A DNA stretch of 64,000 nucleotides from Ardenticatenaceae bacterium (GTDB taxonomy: Bacteria; Chloroflexota; Anaerolineae; Promineifilales; Promineifilaceae). This document shows positions 46,389 to 55,023 of the stretch, piece by piece. Both the position numbers and the translations under genes were made by a program. The notes beneath the pieces are model-generated. The model saw nothing but the letters and a program-made list of their open reading frames with translations, was not told the origin of the DNA and searched no databases. The DNA lies in NCBI GenBank assembly GCA_020634395.1, contig JACKBU010000009.1, forward strand, positions 62,001 to 126,000. The letters run 5' to 3'. Within the stretch, counting starts at the first letter, position 1. Each line of letters opens with the position of its first letter.

Positions 46389-49300
46389 TTACGGGCAGGC
46401 GGGCCAGTTAACACCCTGCCAGGTGGAGGCGTTGTTGGAAATACCGCCGCTGGGCCAGGTGGCCAACTGGCCGGTGTAGAGCACCTGGACCATCTGGCCA
46501 TACGGATTGGCCAGGGCGGGCATTTCGGCGCCCACGTCGATGCTCATTTCTACGACCCACTGGTTGTTGCCCGGTTCGCCGAGAACGGCCGTCCAGTTTC
46601 CGCTGCTGTAGCTGGCGTTCCAACCCTGCCCATCGGAATTGCTGCCGATGCCTGCCTGGACCGTCAGCGTCCCATCGCGCACCACCTGGAAAAAGCGATC
46701 AGCCGTGTCCGGGTCGCCCATGTTGCGGGTGGTGTCAAAGTACAGGCGCAGCGAATCGCTGGGGTCGACAGTGGTATCGTTGATCAACCAGGCCATGTAG
46801 AGCGTATTGCCATTGCGCCCTAAAAAGCCCTGTGTCAGGCCGGCCGGGTTGCCTTCCGGCTGAAACTGAATCTGCGGAGCATTGGGCCATTCCGCCGGGT
46901 TGTAATTGCCGTCCAGCGTGGGCGGTGCCGCCAGGCAGGCGACGACGGGATTTGGCAGCGGTGTATTTGTCGGGGTGCTGGTGATGGTGGGCGTGCCAGT
47001 GGGCGAACCGGTGGGCGTGGCCGTGGGCGTACTGGATGGCGTCCAGGTCACCGTGGGCGTCGGCGTGATAGACGGCGTGGCGGTGGGCGTCCAGGTGGCG
47101 GTGGGCGGACCGAGAGTGCTGGTAGCTGAAGGAGTTACCACGGCCGTTTGCGTGGGCGTCGGCGTATGGAACACCAGCGGATCCAGGCCGCGGGCCACAG
47201 CTTCGCCATCAGAAATGCCGTCACCAGAGGTATCGCGCCGCAGGGGATCCGTGCCGTATGTAAAGACCTCATCGCCGTCGATCAGAATATCTTTATCGGT
47301 GTCCCGATCCAGCGGATTGGTGCCGTAGCGCAGAACTTCTTCGCCATCAGACAGGCCATCCAGGTCGGTATCCGGATTGTTGGGATTGGTGCCGATGGCG
47401 ATTTCCTGTACGTCGCTCAGCCCATCGCCGTCGGTGTCCTGACCGGGGGCGGGGGTGATGGTAACGGCCGTCAAATCAATTGTCGGCGTCAGAGCCACGG
47501 CCGTCTGGGTAAGGTCGAACTCAGAAACGGCCGTGGGCGTGGCCGTTGACCGAAATCCACCGAACAATCCACGAGCGTTAAACACCAACGTCAATCCGGC
47601 AATCACGCTGCAAAAAACCACCACAGCCAGAACCGTATACAGCAAAGCCACCGGAATTGCCGGGCCGGTGCGTGCTTCGCCATTCAGCGTTACACGACCG
47701 CCAGCCTGCGAGGCCACGTCCACCTCAAAGGGAAAAATCTCACCACCGCCCAGCCAGCTTTGCTGCCGGGATTCTAATTCCAGATCCACCGTGGTCACCG
47801 CGCCGGCAGCCAGACGAATGTGGCCGCGCTCGCCGCGAATTTTCAAGGCGCGCTGCGGGTCGCGGGCCGTCACACTGAATTCCCCGGCCACGTTGCCGGT
47901 GTTTTCGATGGTCACGCCGATGGTATCGGGCAGGCGAATGAGGCTGTTGCTCAGGCGGGCTTCATAAGAAACAAATCCGCCGATGATGAGCGATAAACCG
48001 GCCCCTACCCGCACGCCCCGGTAACGCTGCGAAACCAACTCCAGGCGCACACGCTGCCGGCCGGTCGGCGTGGAGCGGTGGCGCGGCGGGCGGACCGCCA
48101 GGGCGATCTGGGTTGTGGCCCCGGCCGGTAGATCGATAAATTCTGTCGGCGTGCTTACCCACTCCTGGGGCACGCCCTGCACCCGCACAGTCACGCGGTC
48201 GTCGATCGTGCCCCGGTTTAAGATTTCCAGGTTAATGGTCAGGCGGCGGCCCGGCTCCACGGTGAAGCTGTCCTGGGGCAGGAACAGAGCCAGTGGTTCT
48301 TCCTGGTCGACCGGCTCAGCGGATGGCGTGGTGCGGCCGAGGGAAACGGCCGTGGCCCCCGCAGTCACCGCCATGTCCGATTCATACGGTGTAACTTCCG
48401 GGCCGATGAGCGAAAGCTCGTAGGGGCCAATGCGCACGCGCGCCCCCGGCGTCAGCGGCGTGGGATCATTGGCGCGCAGCCGGCGGTCATGGACAAATGT
48501 GCCGTTGATGCCGCCTAAATCTTCCACTTCCCAGCCCAACGACGTGGCTTGCAGCCGGGCGTGGTGGCGCGACACGCCTTCGGCGGGCAGCACAATATCG
48601 TTATCCGCCCCCCGTCCCAAGGTTACGACGGCCTGCGTGAGCTGGACACGGCTGGGGGGATGGCCGGGCGTGTCGATGGAAAGCTCGTAACCAGGCGGCG
48701 GGTCGGCCACCTGCGCCAGAATGTCCGATTCGGGCGTCATGACCTGAGTAGGCTCGCCGGCCAGAGACAGCATAGCACTCTGCAAAGCCGCATCCAGGTC
48801 GGCACCGGTGGCATAGCGATCCTCCGGGTCCTTGGCCAGCAGTTTACTCAGGATGGTATCCAGCAATGGCGGGATGTCGGGACGGACTTCGTGGGCCGGC
48901 GGCGGCATGACGCCGCGTGTATGGGCAGCCAGGGCTTCTGACAGACTTTGGAAAGAGAAGGGCAGGCGGTTGGTAAACAATTCGTAGAGAACAACGCCCA
49001 GTCCGTACAGGTCTGAACGGCCGTCCAACTCCGCCCCCTCGCATTGTTCCGGCGACATGTACGTGGGTGTGCCCAGCGTCATGCCCGTTTTGGTCATCTC
49101 AGTGCCCTCAGACAGCTTTACCAGACCAAAATCGGTCAGGACGGCGCGGAAGGGCTGCTCGCCCGGCTTGTCGGCGCGCGTGAGACGCTTGAGGATGATG
49201 TTGCCGGGCTTAACGTCGCGGTGCACGATACCCCGCCGGTGGGCATAATCCAGCGCCAGGGCAATGTGGCTGCCAATCTGCAAACCTTGAGCCAGCGGCA

Positions 49301-49634
49301 AGAATTTATGATCCTGCTGCAAACGGCGCAGATGGGCGCGCAGGCTGCCGCCATCCACGTACTCCATGGCAATAAACAAACCCTCGTCGGATTCGCCAAA
49401 ATCGTAAATGCGCACGATGGAAGGATGATCTAAGCTGGCAGCGGTGCGGGCTTCCTGGATGAGCCGGTTGCGGAATTCGGTCTGGCGGGCATACTGCTCA
49501 TGCATCAGCTTGATGGCAACCTGCCGGTTGAGATTGCGATCTTGCGCGCGATATACGGCGCCCATACCACCATCACCCAACAACGATTCAAGCTGATACC
49601 GATTGTTTATCACGCGACCGATTTTTGTGGTCAT
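46389..49634 (-). CDS. Receptor Ser/Thr protein kinase with FHA, TSP3-like repeats and CBM9-like external domain
   Basis: This is a 1081-residue protein. The PknB-type kinase (about 13-275) has GDGGMGAVYRA, Lys42, HRD (138-140) and DFG (168-170). An FHA domain (about 335-410) has LGRGADNDIVLP and SRHHARL. Two NEW3/Ig-like sandwiches follow (about 450-655), then a membrane helix (about 660-683). Outside lie calcium-binding TSP3-type repeats with DTDGDGLSD and related loops (about 732-815), a Thr/Pro stalk (about 823-897) and a CBM9-like sugar-binding domain (about 898-1081; APPTLDGNYNPAEWP). GAGGAG precedes the ATG. The layout suggests a surface carbohydrate sensor signalling to FHA partners inside. 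Confidence 0.9.
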   Translation of the reverse strand: MTTKIGRVINNRYQLESLLGDGGMGAVYRAQDRNLNRQVAIKLMHEQYARQTEFRNRLIQEARTAASLDHPSIVRIYDFGESDEGLFIAMEYVDGGSLRAHLRRLQQDHKFLPLAQGLQIGSHIALALDYAHRRGIVHRDVKPGNIILKRLTRADKPGEQPFRAVLTDFGLVKLSEGTEMTKTGMTLGTPTYMSPEQCEGAELDGRSDLYGLGVVLYELFTNRLPFSFQSLSEALAAHTRGVMPPPAHEVRPDIPPLLDTILSKLLAKDPEDRYATGADLDAALQSAMLSLAGEPTQVMTPESDILAQVADPPPGYELSIDTPGHPPSRVQLTQAVVTLGRGADNDIVLPAEGVSRHHARLQATSLGWEVEDLGGINGTFVHDRRLRANDPTPLTPGARVRIGPYELSLIGPEVTPYESDMAVTAGATAVSLGRTTPSAEPVDQEEPLALFLPQDSFTVEPGRRLTINLEILNRGTIDDRVTVRVQGVPQEWVSTPTEFIDLPAGATTQIALAVRPPRHRSTPTGRQRVRLELVSQRYRGVRVGAGLSLIIGGFVSYEARLSNSLIRLPDTIGVTIENTGNVAGEFSVTARDPQRALKIRGERGHIRLAAGAVTTVDLELESRQQSWLGGGEIFPFEVDVASQAGGRVTLNGEARTGPAIPVALLYTVLAVVVFCSVIAGLTLVFNARGLFGGFRSTATPTAVSEFDLTQTAVALTPTIDLTAVTITPAPGQDTDGDGLSDVQEIAIGTNPNNPDTDLDGLSDGEEVLRYGTNPLDRDTDKDILIDGDEVFTYGTDPLRRDTSGDGISDGEAVARGLDPLVFHTPTPTQTAVVTPSATSTLGPPTATWTPTATPSITPTPTVTWTPSSTPTATPTGSPTGTPTITSTPTNTPLPNPVVACLAAPPTLDGNYNPAEWPNAPQIQFQPEGNPAGLTQGFLGRNGNTLYMAWLINDTTVDPSDSLRLYFDTTRNMGDPDTADRFFQVVRDGTLTVQAGIGSNSDGQGWNASYSSGNWTAVLGEPGNNQWVVEMSIDVGAEMPALANPYGQMVQVLYTGQLATWPSGGISNNASTWQGVNWPACP

Positions 49635-49701
49635 GAGCCACTTCTCCTCATTACGGGCAGTGCCCTTGGACCAGCCCGCGAAGTCCGCAACCTGCAGGGC
49701 T

Positions 49702-50748
49702 TTATGCTTCTGCGAGAATTTCTCGTAAGGCAGTCAGGAAGATTTCGACCTCCCGGTCGCCAATCCAGTAGTGGGTAACGGCCCGGAATCCCTTCAGGCT
49801 ATTGGGGCCAACCCAGACGTTGGCTTGCTGCTGTAGGGCGGCGGCCACGTCTTCGGCCGTCATGCCAATCTCGTCACCCATACTAAAAAAGACCATGTTG
49901 GTTTTTACACTATCCGGCTGGACGATAATGCCGGGGATTTGCGCCAGACCCTGGGCCAGCGCCTGGGCACGCTGATGATCATCGGCCAGGCGCTCGACCA
50001 TTTCGTGCAGGGCCACCAGACCGGCAGAAGCCAGGATACCAGCCTGGCGCATGCCGCCGCCCACGACTTTGCGCATGCGGTGGGCGCGATCAATAAATCT
50101 TTGCGAGCCACATAATACGGAACCGACCGGCGCGCACAAACCTTTGCTCAGGCAAAAGGTGACCGAATCTACGTGTTGGGTGATGTCCGCAGCCGGAATA
50201 TTTTGGGCTACGGCCGCGTTGAACAACCGCGCGCCGTCCATGTGGACGGCCAGCCCATGACGATCGGCGACGGTACGGATGCTGGCAAAGTAATCGGGCG
50301 GCAGCGGGTACCCCCCTTTGCTGCCATAGCTGTTCTCGACGAGGATGAGGCGGGTGCGGGGAAAGTGGGCATCGTCGGGAGAAACGGCCGTTTCTACGGC
50401 CGTGACATCCATCCTGCCTGTTTCATCTGTAGGCAAAACATGGGGAAAAATACCGCCCAGAGTCGCCATCCCCCCGGCTTCATAAAGATACGTGTGCGCA
50501 TCAGCGCCTACAATGGCCTCGTCGCCGCGTCCGGCATGGGCCAAAATGCCCACCAGATTGCCCATCGTACCGCTGGCGACGAAGAGCGCCGCCTCTTTGC
50601 CGGTCATTTCGGCAGCCAGCGCTTCTAACTCGCGCACGGTAGGATCTTCACCATACACGTCATCGCCCACTTTAGCCTGGGCCATTGCCTCGCGCATGGC
50701 CGGAGTCGGCCAGGATACCGTGTCAGAACGAAAGTCGATTCTATCCAT
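49702..50748 (-). CDS. ltaE: L-threonine aldolase (low specificity)
   Basis: This 348-residue PLP-dependent fold-type I enzyme cleaves L-threonine to glycine and acetaldehyde. It starts IDFRSDTVSWPTPAMREAMAQA and has GDDVYGEDPTV near residue 28, the PLP aspartate in HMDGARLFNA (about residue 171) and the Schiff-base lysine Lys202 in FCLSKGLCAPVGS. All are typical of LtaE. The gene lies 67 bases upstream of the kinase gene on the same strand and downstream of rdgB, so it could be co-transcribed with either. Confidence 0.94.
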   Translation of the reverse strand: MDRIDFRSDTVSWPTPAMREAMAQAKVGDDVYGEDPTVRELEALAAEMTGKEAALFVASGTMGNLVGILAHAGRGDEAIVGADAHTYLYEAGGMATLGGIFPHVLPTDETGRMDVTAVETAVSPDDAHFPRTRLILVENSYGSKGGYPLPPDYFASIRTVADRHGLAVHMDGARLFNAAVAQNIPAADITQHVDSVTFCLSKGLCAPVGSVLCGSQRFIDRAHRMRKVVGGGMRQAGILASAGLVALHEMVERLADDHQRAQALAQGLAQIPGIIVQPDSVKTNMVFFSMGDEIGMTAEDVAAALQQQANVWVGPNSLKGFRAVTHYWIGDREVEIFLTALREILAEA

Positions 50749-50862
50749 ACTGGAAGTTTACGTAATATTGGGCAGTTTGCAAGTGTGTGGGCGATATAGG
50801 AGCGGTATAACTCGACTGATTAGCCATCTCGCTTGCCGCTCGCGCCTATCTCCTGGCAAATC

Positions 50863-51471
50863 TTATTCCTCCTGCTCCAAAACCTGACGCAGCAGCGGCT
50901 CGATGGCTTTCATGGCCCGGCCGCGATGGCTGATCTGGTGCTTGACCCCGGCGGGCAGTTGAGCCATCGTCAGGCCGCGATCGGGCAGGAAGAAGACAGG
51001 ATCATAGCCGAAACCGCCGTTTCCGGCAGGCGCAAAGGCGATCTGACCTTCGCAAACGCCGGGCGCCAGCCCGATCACGCCGTCTGGGTTAGCCAGGACG
51101 ATCACGCAGCGGAAACGGGCGGTGCGCTCAGCCGCAGGCACACCTTGCAAATTGCGCAGCAGCAGCTGGTAACGGTCGGCGTGGGTGAGGCCGGGGCCAC
51201 CGTAGCGAGCGGTATAGACGCCGGGCTGCCGGTCCAGAGCATCTACCTCCAGGCCGGAGTCGTCGGCCAGGGTGAGCAGGCCGGTCTGGCGGGCGTAGGC
51301 CAGGGCCTTTAACTGGGCGTTTGCCTGGAAGGTTTCGCCAGTTTCAGGGACGTCTTCGGTGACGCCGGCGTCGTCGAGGCTGAGCCAGGCGATGTCCAGA
51401 TCGGCCAGCATGTCGGCAAATTCCGCGACTTTGCCTTTGTTGTGGGTGGCAACTAAAAGTTTTTGACTCAT
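50863..51471 (-). CDS. rdgB: Non-canonical purine NTP pyrophosphatase (RdgB/HAM1)
   Basis: This 202-residue ITPase removes inosine and xanthosine triphosphates from the nucleotide pool. The N-terminal motif is LLVATHNKGKVAEFADML (core ATHNKGKVAEF), the catalytic acid motif LADDSGLEVDAL is near residue 68, and the SHRGRAMKAI motif is near the C-terminus. ATG 51471 follows AAGGA at about eight bases; the frame extends to 51573 but that part overlaps the promoter of the divergent yceD gene. The neighbourhood of yceD, obg and nadD is typical of housekeeping genes. Confidence 0.95.
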   Translation of the reverse strand: MSQKLLVATHNKGKVAEFADMLADLDIAWLSLDDAGVTEDVPETGETFQANAQLKALAYARQTGLLTLADDSGLEVDALDRQPGVYTARYGGPGLTHADRYQLLLRNLQGVPAAERTARFRCVIVLANPDGVIGLAPGVCEGQIAFAPAGNGGFGYDPVFFLPDRGLTMAQLPAGVKHQISHRGRAMKAIEPLLRQVLEQEE

Positions 51472-51577
51472 GAATAAGGTCCTTTTATAAAGATATGGTG
51501 GCGGTATGATGTGGGTTACGGGTGAAATTTTACTCAGGGCCTGCTTATTGAGCGCATATGCTTTGCAGATCATCCTA

Positions 51578-51586
51578 TGCTATACT
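51578..51586 (+). promoter_or_regulatory. Extended -10 promoter for yceD
   Basis: TGC-TATACT at 51578-51586 is an extended -10 element. No good -35 is present, as is usual for this class. Transcription would start near 51593, about 25 bases before the yceD start codon. Confidence 0.55.
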
Positions 51587-51616
51587 CGGTTTAATTCTAA
51601 CGCAAAGGAGGTTGTG

Positions 51617-52132
51617 ATGGATAAACAACATCCTTCGCGACTGCGCTTCAATTTCGGCTTTCTCATTGAGGCGAGATTAGGCACCAGCCGCACCATTGAA
51701 CTTGATTACCCCACAATCGACGTGGAAGATCTGAGATTGGCCCCGCTTAAGGGGACGTTGGAAGTCACACGCACGTCGGAGGGAGTATATCTCGCGGGAA
51801 CGCTTAACACGGTGATAACCGTTGAATGTGTTCGCTGCCTGAATGATGCCTATGTCCCGTTGACGGTGACGTTAGGCGAATTGTTGTATTACCCGCCCTG
51901 GGAAGCGCCGCCGGGTGAATTATACATCGGCGAGGATGGCTACATCGACCTGGCTCCGCTGGTACGGGAGCTGGCGTTGTTGGAAGTACCTATCCAGCCG
52001 ACTTGCCGACCGGACTGCCAGGGCTTATGCCAGGAGTGCGGCCAGAATCTGAATGAAGGGGATTGTGGCTGCGAAGACGAAGAACTTGACCCGCGCCTGG
52101 CGATGTTGAAAGAGCTTTTGGACAAGGAATAG
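51617..52132 (+). CDS. YceD/DUF177 family protein (23S rRNA accumulation)
   Basis: This 171-residue protein has a DUF177 domain with CVRCLNDAYVPLTV near residue 75 and a C-terminal cysteine set CRPDCQGLCQECGQNLN, then CGC, which may bind zinc or an iron-sulfur centre. DUF177/YceD proteins support 50S ribosome or 23S rRNA accumulation. AAGGAGG precedes ATG 51617. The usual next gene, rpmF for ribosomal protein L32, is absent; the word-hairpin and obg follow instead. Confidence 0.87.
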   Translation: MDKQHPSRLRFNFGFLIEARLGTSRTIELDYPTIDVEDLRLAPLKGTLEVTRTSEGVYLAGTLNTVITVECVRCLNDAYVPLTVTLGELLYYPPWEAPPGELYIGEDGYIDLAPLVRELALLEVPIQPTCRPDCQGLCQECGQNLNEGDCGCEDEELDPRLAMLKELLDKE

Positions 52133-52156
52133 GGTGATTGGGTATTCAGGTGATTA

Positions 52157-52222
52157 GGTGTTCAGGTGTTCAAGTGCTCAGGCACTCACCTTAACACCAA
52201 AACACTTGGACACCTGAACACC
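52157..52222. repeat. GGTGTTCAGGTGTTCAAGTG hairpin before obg
   Basis: The left arm (52157-52176) and right arm (52203-52222) are 20 bases long and match at 19 positions. The flanks repeat CAGGTGATTAGGTG and CACTTAAACACTT words. The element fills the yceD-obg gap. No T tract follows. Confidence 0.8.
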
Positions 52223-52251
52223 AAAACACTTAAACACTTATTGGCTGGTTT

Positions 52252-53526
52252 ATGTTTTTTGATCAAGCAAAAATCTACGTGAAAAGTGGTGACGGCGGAG
52301 ACGGTATGATTAGTTTCCGGCGGGAGGCCCACGTGCCGCGCGGCGGCCCGGACGGTGGTGATGGCGGGCACGGCGGCGACGTGGTTTTTTACGTGGACAG
52401 CAACGTAAGTAGTCTGGTGAAGTTTCACCGGAATGTGCATTTTCGGGCGGAGAACGGCCGTCACGGGGGCAAGTCTCGCAAGACTGGCGCCAGCGGCGAC
52501 ACCCTGCGCCTGCCCGTCCCACCCGGTACCCTCATCCGCAGCGCCGACAGCGGCGATTTGCTGGCCGACCTGACCGAACCGGAGCAGGAAGTGGTGATCC
52601 TGGCCGGCGGGCGCGGCGGACGCGGCAACATTCACTTTGCCAACAGCGTCCAGCAGGCCCCGCTGCTGGCCGAACGCGGCGAACCGGGCGAAGAGGCGTG
52701 GCTGCTGCTGGAGCTGAAACTGATCGCCGACGTGGGCATTGTGGGCGTGCCAAATGCGGGGAAATCGACCCTGTTAACGGCCGTTTCCGCCGCCCGCCCC
52801 AAAGTCGCCAACTACCCCTTCACCACCTTACAGCCCAACCTCGGCGTAGTCACCATCGACGATTATCAAACGATGGTCCTGGCCGACATTCCCGGCCTGA
52901 TTGAAGGCGCGGCCGAAGGCGTGGGCCTGGGGCATGAATTTCTGCGCCACATCGAGCGCACGCGGATGCTCATCCACCTGCTGGACGGCGCGGCCAAAGA
53001 GCCGCTGACCGATTGGGCCATGATCAATCAGGAACTGGCCTTGTATGATACCAGCCTGGGCCTGCGCCTGGACGAACGGCCGCAGCTGGTGGTGCTGAAT
53101 AAGATGGATCTGCCGGACGCGCAAGCCTGGGAACCCATCATCGAGGAAGAAGTGCGCAAGGCGGGTTATCCGTTTTGCTCTATCTCGGCGGTGACCGGGC
53201 AGGGTGTGCAGGCCATGCTGTATAAAACGAAGCAGATGCTGGACGAAGCACCGGAAGTGGCCCCGGCCGCCAGCGAAGAAGTCGTCATCCGGGCGGCGGA
53301 GGACGAGAACGTGTTTACGATTGAGCGTGAAGATGGCGGCTGGCGGGTACACGGCCGTAAGATCGAACGCATCGCCGCCATGACTTATTTTGAATTTGAA
53401 GCGACGCTGCTGCGCTTCCAGCAAATCCTGGAGAGCATGGGCATCAGTGAAGCGTTGGAAGAAGCGGGGGTTGAAGTCGGCGATACGGTATATATCGGCG
53501 ATGATACGTTGGAGTGGGCAGAGTAA
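52252..53526 (+). CDS. obg: GTPase Obg
   Basis: This 424-residue essential GTPase is linked to 50S ribosome assembly and stress. The glycine-rich N-terminal Obg domain (about residues 2-158) begins FFDQAKIYVKSGDGGDGMISFRRE (core DQAKIYVKSGDGG). The G domain has GVPNAGKSTLL (about residues 165-175), ADIPGLIEGA (G3) and LNKMDLPD (G4). The C-terminal OCT domain covers about residues 340-424. The length and order are typical of Gram-positive-type Obg. nadD overlaps its 3' end by 13 bases, a common pairing. Confidence 0.97.
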   Translation: MFFDQAKIYVKSGDGGDGMISFRREAHVPRGGPDGGDGGHGGDVVFYVDSNVSSLVKFHRNVHFRAENGRHGGKSRKTGASGDTLRLPVPPGTLIRSADSGDLLADLTEPEQEVVILAGGRGGRGNIHFANSVQQAPLLAERGEPGEEAWLLLELKLIADVGIVGVPNAGKSTLLTAVSAARPKVANYPFTTLQPNLGVVTIDDYQTMVLADIPGLIEGAAEGVGLGHEFLRHIERTRMLIHLLDGAAKEPLTDWAMINQELALYDTSLGLRLDERPQLVVLNKMDLPDAQAWEPIIEEEVRKAGYPFCSISAVTGQGVQAMLYKTKQMLDEAPEVAPAASEEVVIRAAEDENVFTIEREDGGWRVHGRKIERIAAMTYFEFEATLLRFQQILESMGISEALEEAGVEVGDTVYIGDDTLEWAE

Positions 53527-54122
53527 GATTGGGTCTTCTGGGCGGGACCTTTGACCCGCCGCATTATGGGCATCTGTGGCTGGCGGAGTCGGCCCGAGAC
53601 CAACTGCACCTGGATCAGGTGCTTTTTTTGCCTGTGGGAGAGCCGCCGCACAAAGACCGGCAGGGGATTACGGCCGTTTCCCAGCGCCTGCATATGACCC
53701 AACTGGCCATCAACGGCCACCCCGCATTTCAACTCGACGACACCGACGCCGTGCGCCCGCGCCCCCACACCACCTGTTCCCTCCTGCCGCTGCTGCGGGC
53801 CGCCCACGCGCAGGCCGACCTGTGGCTGCTGATCGGCTCGGATTCGCTGCGCGATTTCCCCACCTGGCACGAACCGGCCTGCATCATCACCCAATGCCGG
53901 CTGGCGGTGCTGGACCGGCCAGGGGCCGTGGTGGATTGGCCGGATTTGGAAACGGCCGTGCCCGGTCTGCGCGCCGCCACCGACATGCTGGATGGCCCCA
54001 CGATGGACATATCGTCAACGGCCGTGCGCCGTTGGGCCAGGCTGGGCCACTCCTTACGCTACCTGCTCCCCGATTCGGTTCTCAATTTTATTACCCAACA
54101 GAGTTTGTACGAAACGCGCTAA
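53514..54122 (+). CDS. nadD: Nicotinate-nucleotide adenylyltransferase
   Basis: This 202-residue enzyme of NAD synthesis joins nicotinate mononucleotide to AMP. GGTFDPPHYGHLWLAE (about residues 10-25) is the nucleotidyltransferase H/TxGH motif region, and ISSTAVRRWARLG near residue 165 is the second ATP-binding motif (ISxTxxR). The GTG start at 53514 overlaps obg by 13 bases; TTG 53529 is an alternative closer to the motif. Co-occurrence of obg and nadD is common in bacteria. Confidence 0.93.
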   Translation: MGRVRLGLLGGTFDPPHYGHLWLAESARDQLHLDQVLFLPVGEPPHKDRQGITAVSQRLHMTQLAINGHPAFQLDDTDAVRPRPHTTCSLLPLLRAAHAQADLWLLIGSDSLRDFPTWHEPACIITQCRLAVLDRPGAVVDWPDLETAVPGLRAATDMLDGPTMDISSTAVRRWARLGHSLRYLLPDSVLNFITQQSLYETR

Positions 54123-54129
54123 ATAAGAG

Positions 54130-54141
54130 CCTCCCGGGAGG
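54130..54141. repeat. CCTCCCGGGAGG palindrome
   Basis: This 12-bp perfect palindrome follows nadD. It is related to the hairpins at 19623-19655 and 59218-59246. Confidence 0.6.
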
Positions 54142-54154
54142 TTAATGTCGCCTC

Positions 54155-54185
54155 TTGACTTGGCCCCTGGGGCCGGGCGTATCAT
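54155..54185 (+). promoter_or_regulatory. MerR-type promoter with 19-bp spacer and operator palindrome
   Basis: TTGACT (54155-54160) and TATCAT (54180-54185) are separated by 19 bases, the long spacing typical of promoters activated by MerR proteins. The spacer holds the perfect inverted repeat GGCCCC-T-GGGGCC (54162-54174). Transcription seven bases past the -10 box would begin exactly at ATG 54192, giving a leaderless mRNA. Confidence 0.7.
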
Positions 54186-54191
54186 ATGCCC

Positions 54192-55022
54192 ATGACCGAT
54201 CGGACAGAACTGGCATCCTTAACCGTGGGGCAGTTTGGGCGCATGAGCCAGCTTTCGCGCAAGGCGCTGCGCGTCTACAACGAGCGCGGCCTGCTGCTGC
54301 CGGCGCGCATCGACCCGGAATCCGGCTACCGCTACTACACCCGCGCGCAGGTGGACGTGGCCCGCCGCATCCGGCTGCTGCGCCTGATGGATATGTCGCT
54401 GGAGAACATCACGGCCGTGCTGGCTGCCTGGGAGACGGACCCGGCCACCGCGCGGCGATTGATCCAGGGGCAGGTAACGGCCGTGGAGAAACGGGTAACG
54501 GCCGTGCAGCTGGCCGCCCAACTGTTGCAAGAAGAGTTTATTCCCAACAAGGAGCGACACATGTCATTTACCTTTGCCCAGGCCGAATGGCCTGCCCAAA
54601 CCGTTGTATCCATCCGCCGCCACATTACCGTGCCGGCCTACCACCAATCCATTTACCCCACCCTGCAGCAGCTGTGGGGCCACATCCGCGAACACGGCGC
54701 CGAACCATCCGGTGACCCTATCGCCCTTTACTATGGCCCTGTGAACGAAGAAGATGACGGCCCGGTGGAGATCTGCGTGCCCTTTAGCGGCCTGGTTCCC
54801 CCCGCCGGCGAGATCAAAGTGCGCGAACTGCCCGCCCACAAAACCGTGCAGGTCCGCACCTTCGACGAGTACAACCAGTATCCCAAACTGCTGGAGATGT
54901 GGAATGGGCTGGGCCGCTACGTCAACGAGCAGGCCATCGAGCCAAACTGGGACCACGATATGACCACCTACGAAATCTGGCACGCCGACGAGACGATGAG
55001 CATTTGCTGGCCGGTGAAGTAG
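54192..55022 (+). CDS. MerR-family transcriptional regulator with GyrI-like effector domain
   Basis: This regulator has 276 residues. The winged-helix DNA-binding domain is LASLTVGQFGRMSQLSRKALRVYNERGLL (core FGRMSQLSRKALRVYNERG), then RYYTRAQ, and a coiled-coil dimerisation helix (about residues 85-115). The rest is a GyrI/BmrR-like effector-binding domain (about 125-276). This is the layout of BmrR/BltR drug-sensing activators. I chose ATG 54192 because the predicted transcript begins there; ATG 54186 would lie upstream of the start site. No transporter gene is adjacent, so the target is unknown apart from its own promoter. Confidence 0.9.
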   Translation: MTDRTELASLTVGQFGRMSQLSRKALRVYNERGLLLPARIDPESGYRYYTRAQVDVARRIRLLRLMDMSLENITAVLAAWETDPATARRLIQGQVTAVEKRVTAVQLAAQLLQEEFIPNKERHMSFTFAQAEWPAQTVVSIRRHITVPAYHQSIYPTLQQLWGHIREHGAEPSGDPIALYYGPVNEEDDGPVEICVPFSGLVPPAGEIKVRELPAHKTVQVRTFDEYNQYPKLLEMWNGLGRYVNEQAIEPNWDHDMTTYEIWHADETMSICWPVK

Positions 55023-55023
55023 C

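Noticed and set aside
46901..47330. Rightward Val/Gly-rich frame with repeated VGV motifs
   Set aside because: It is the complement of the Thr/Pro stalk and TSP3 repeats of the receptor kinase; the repeats belong to the minus strand.
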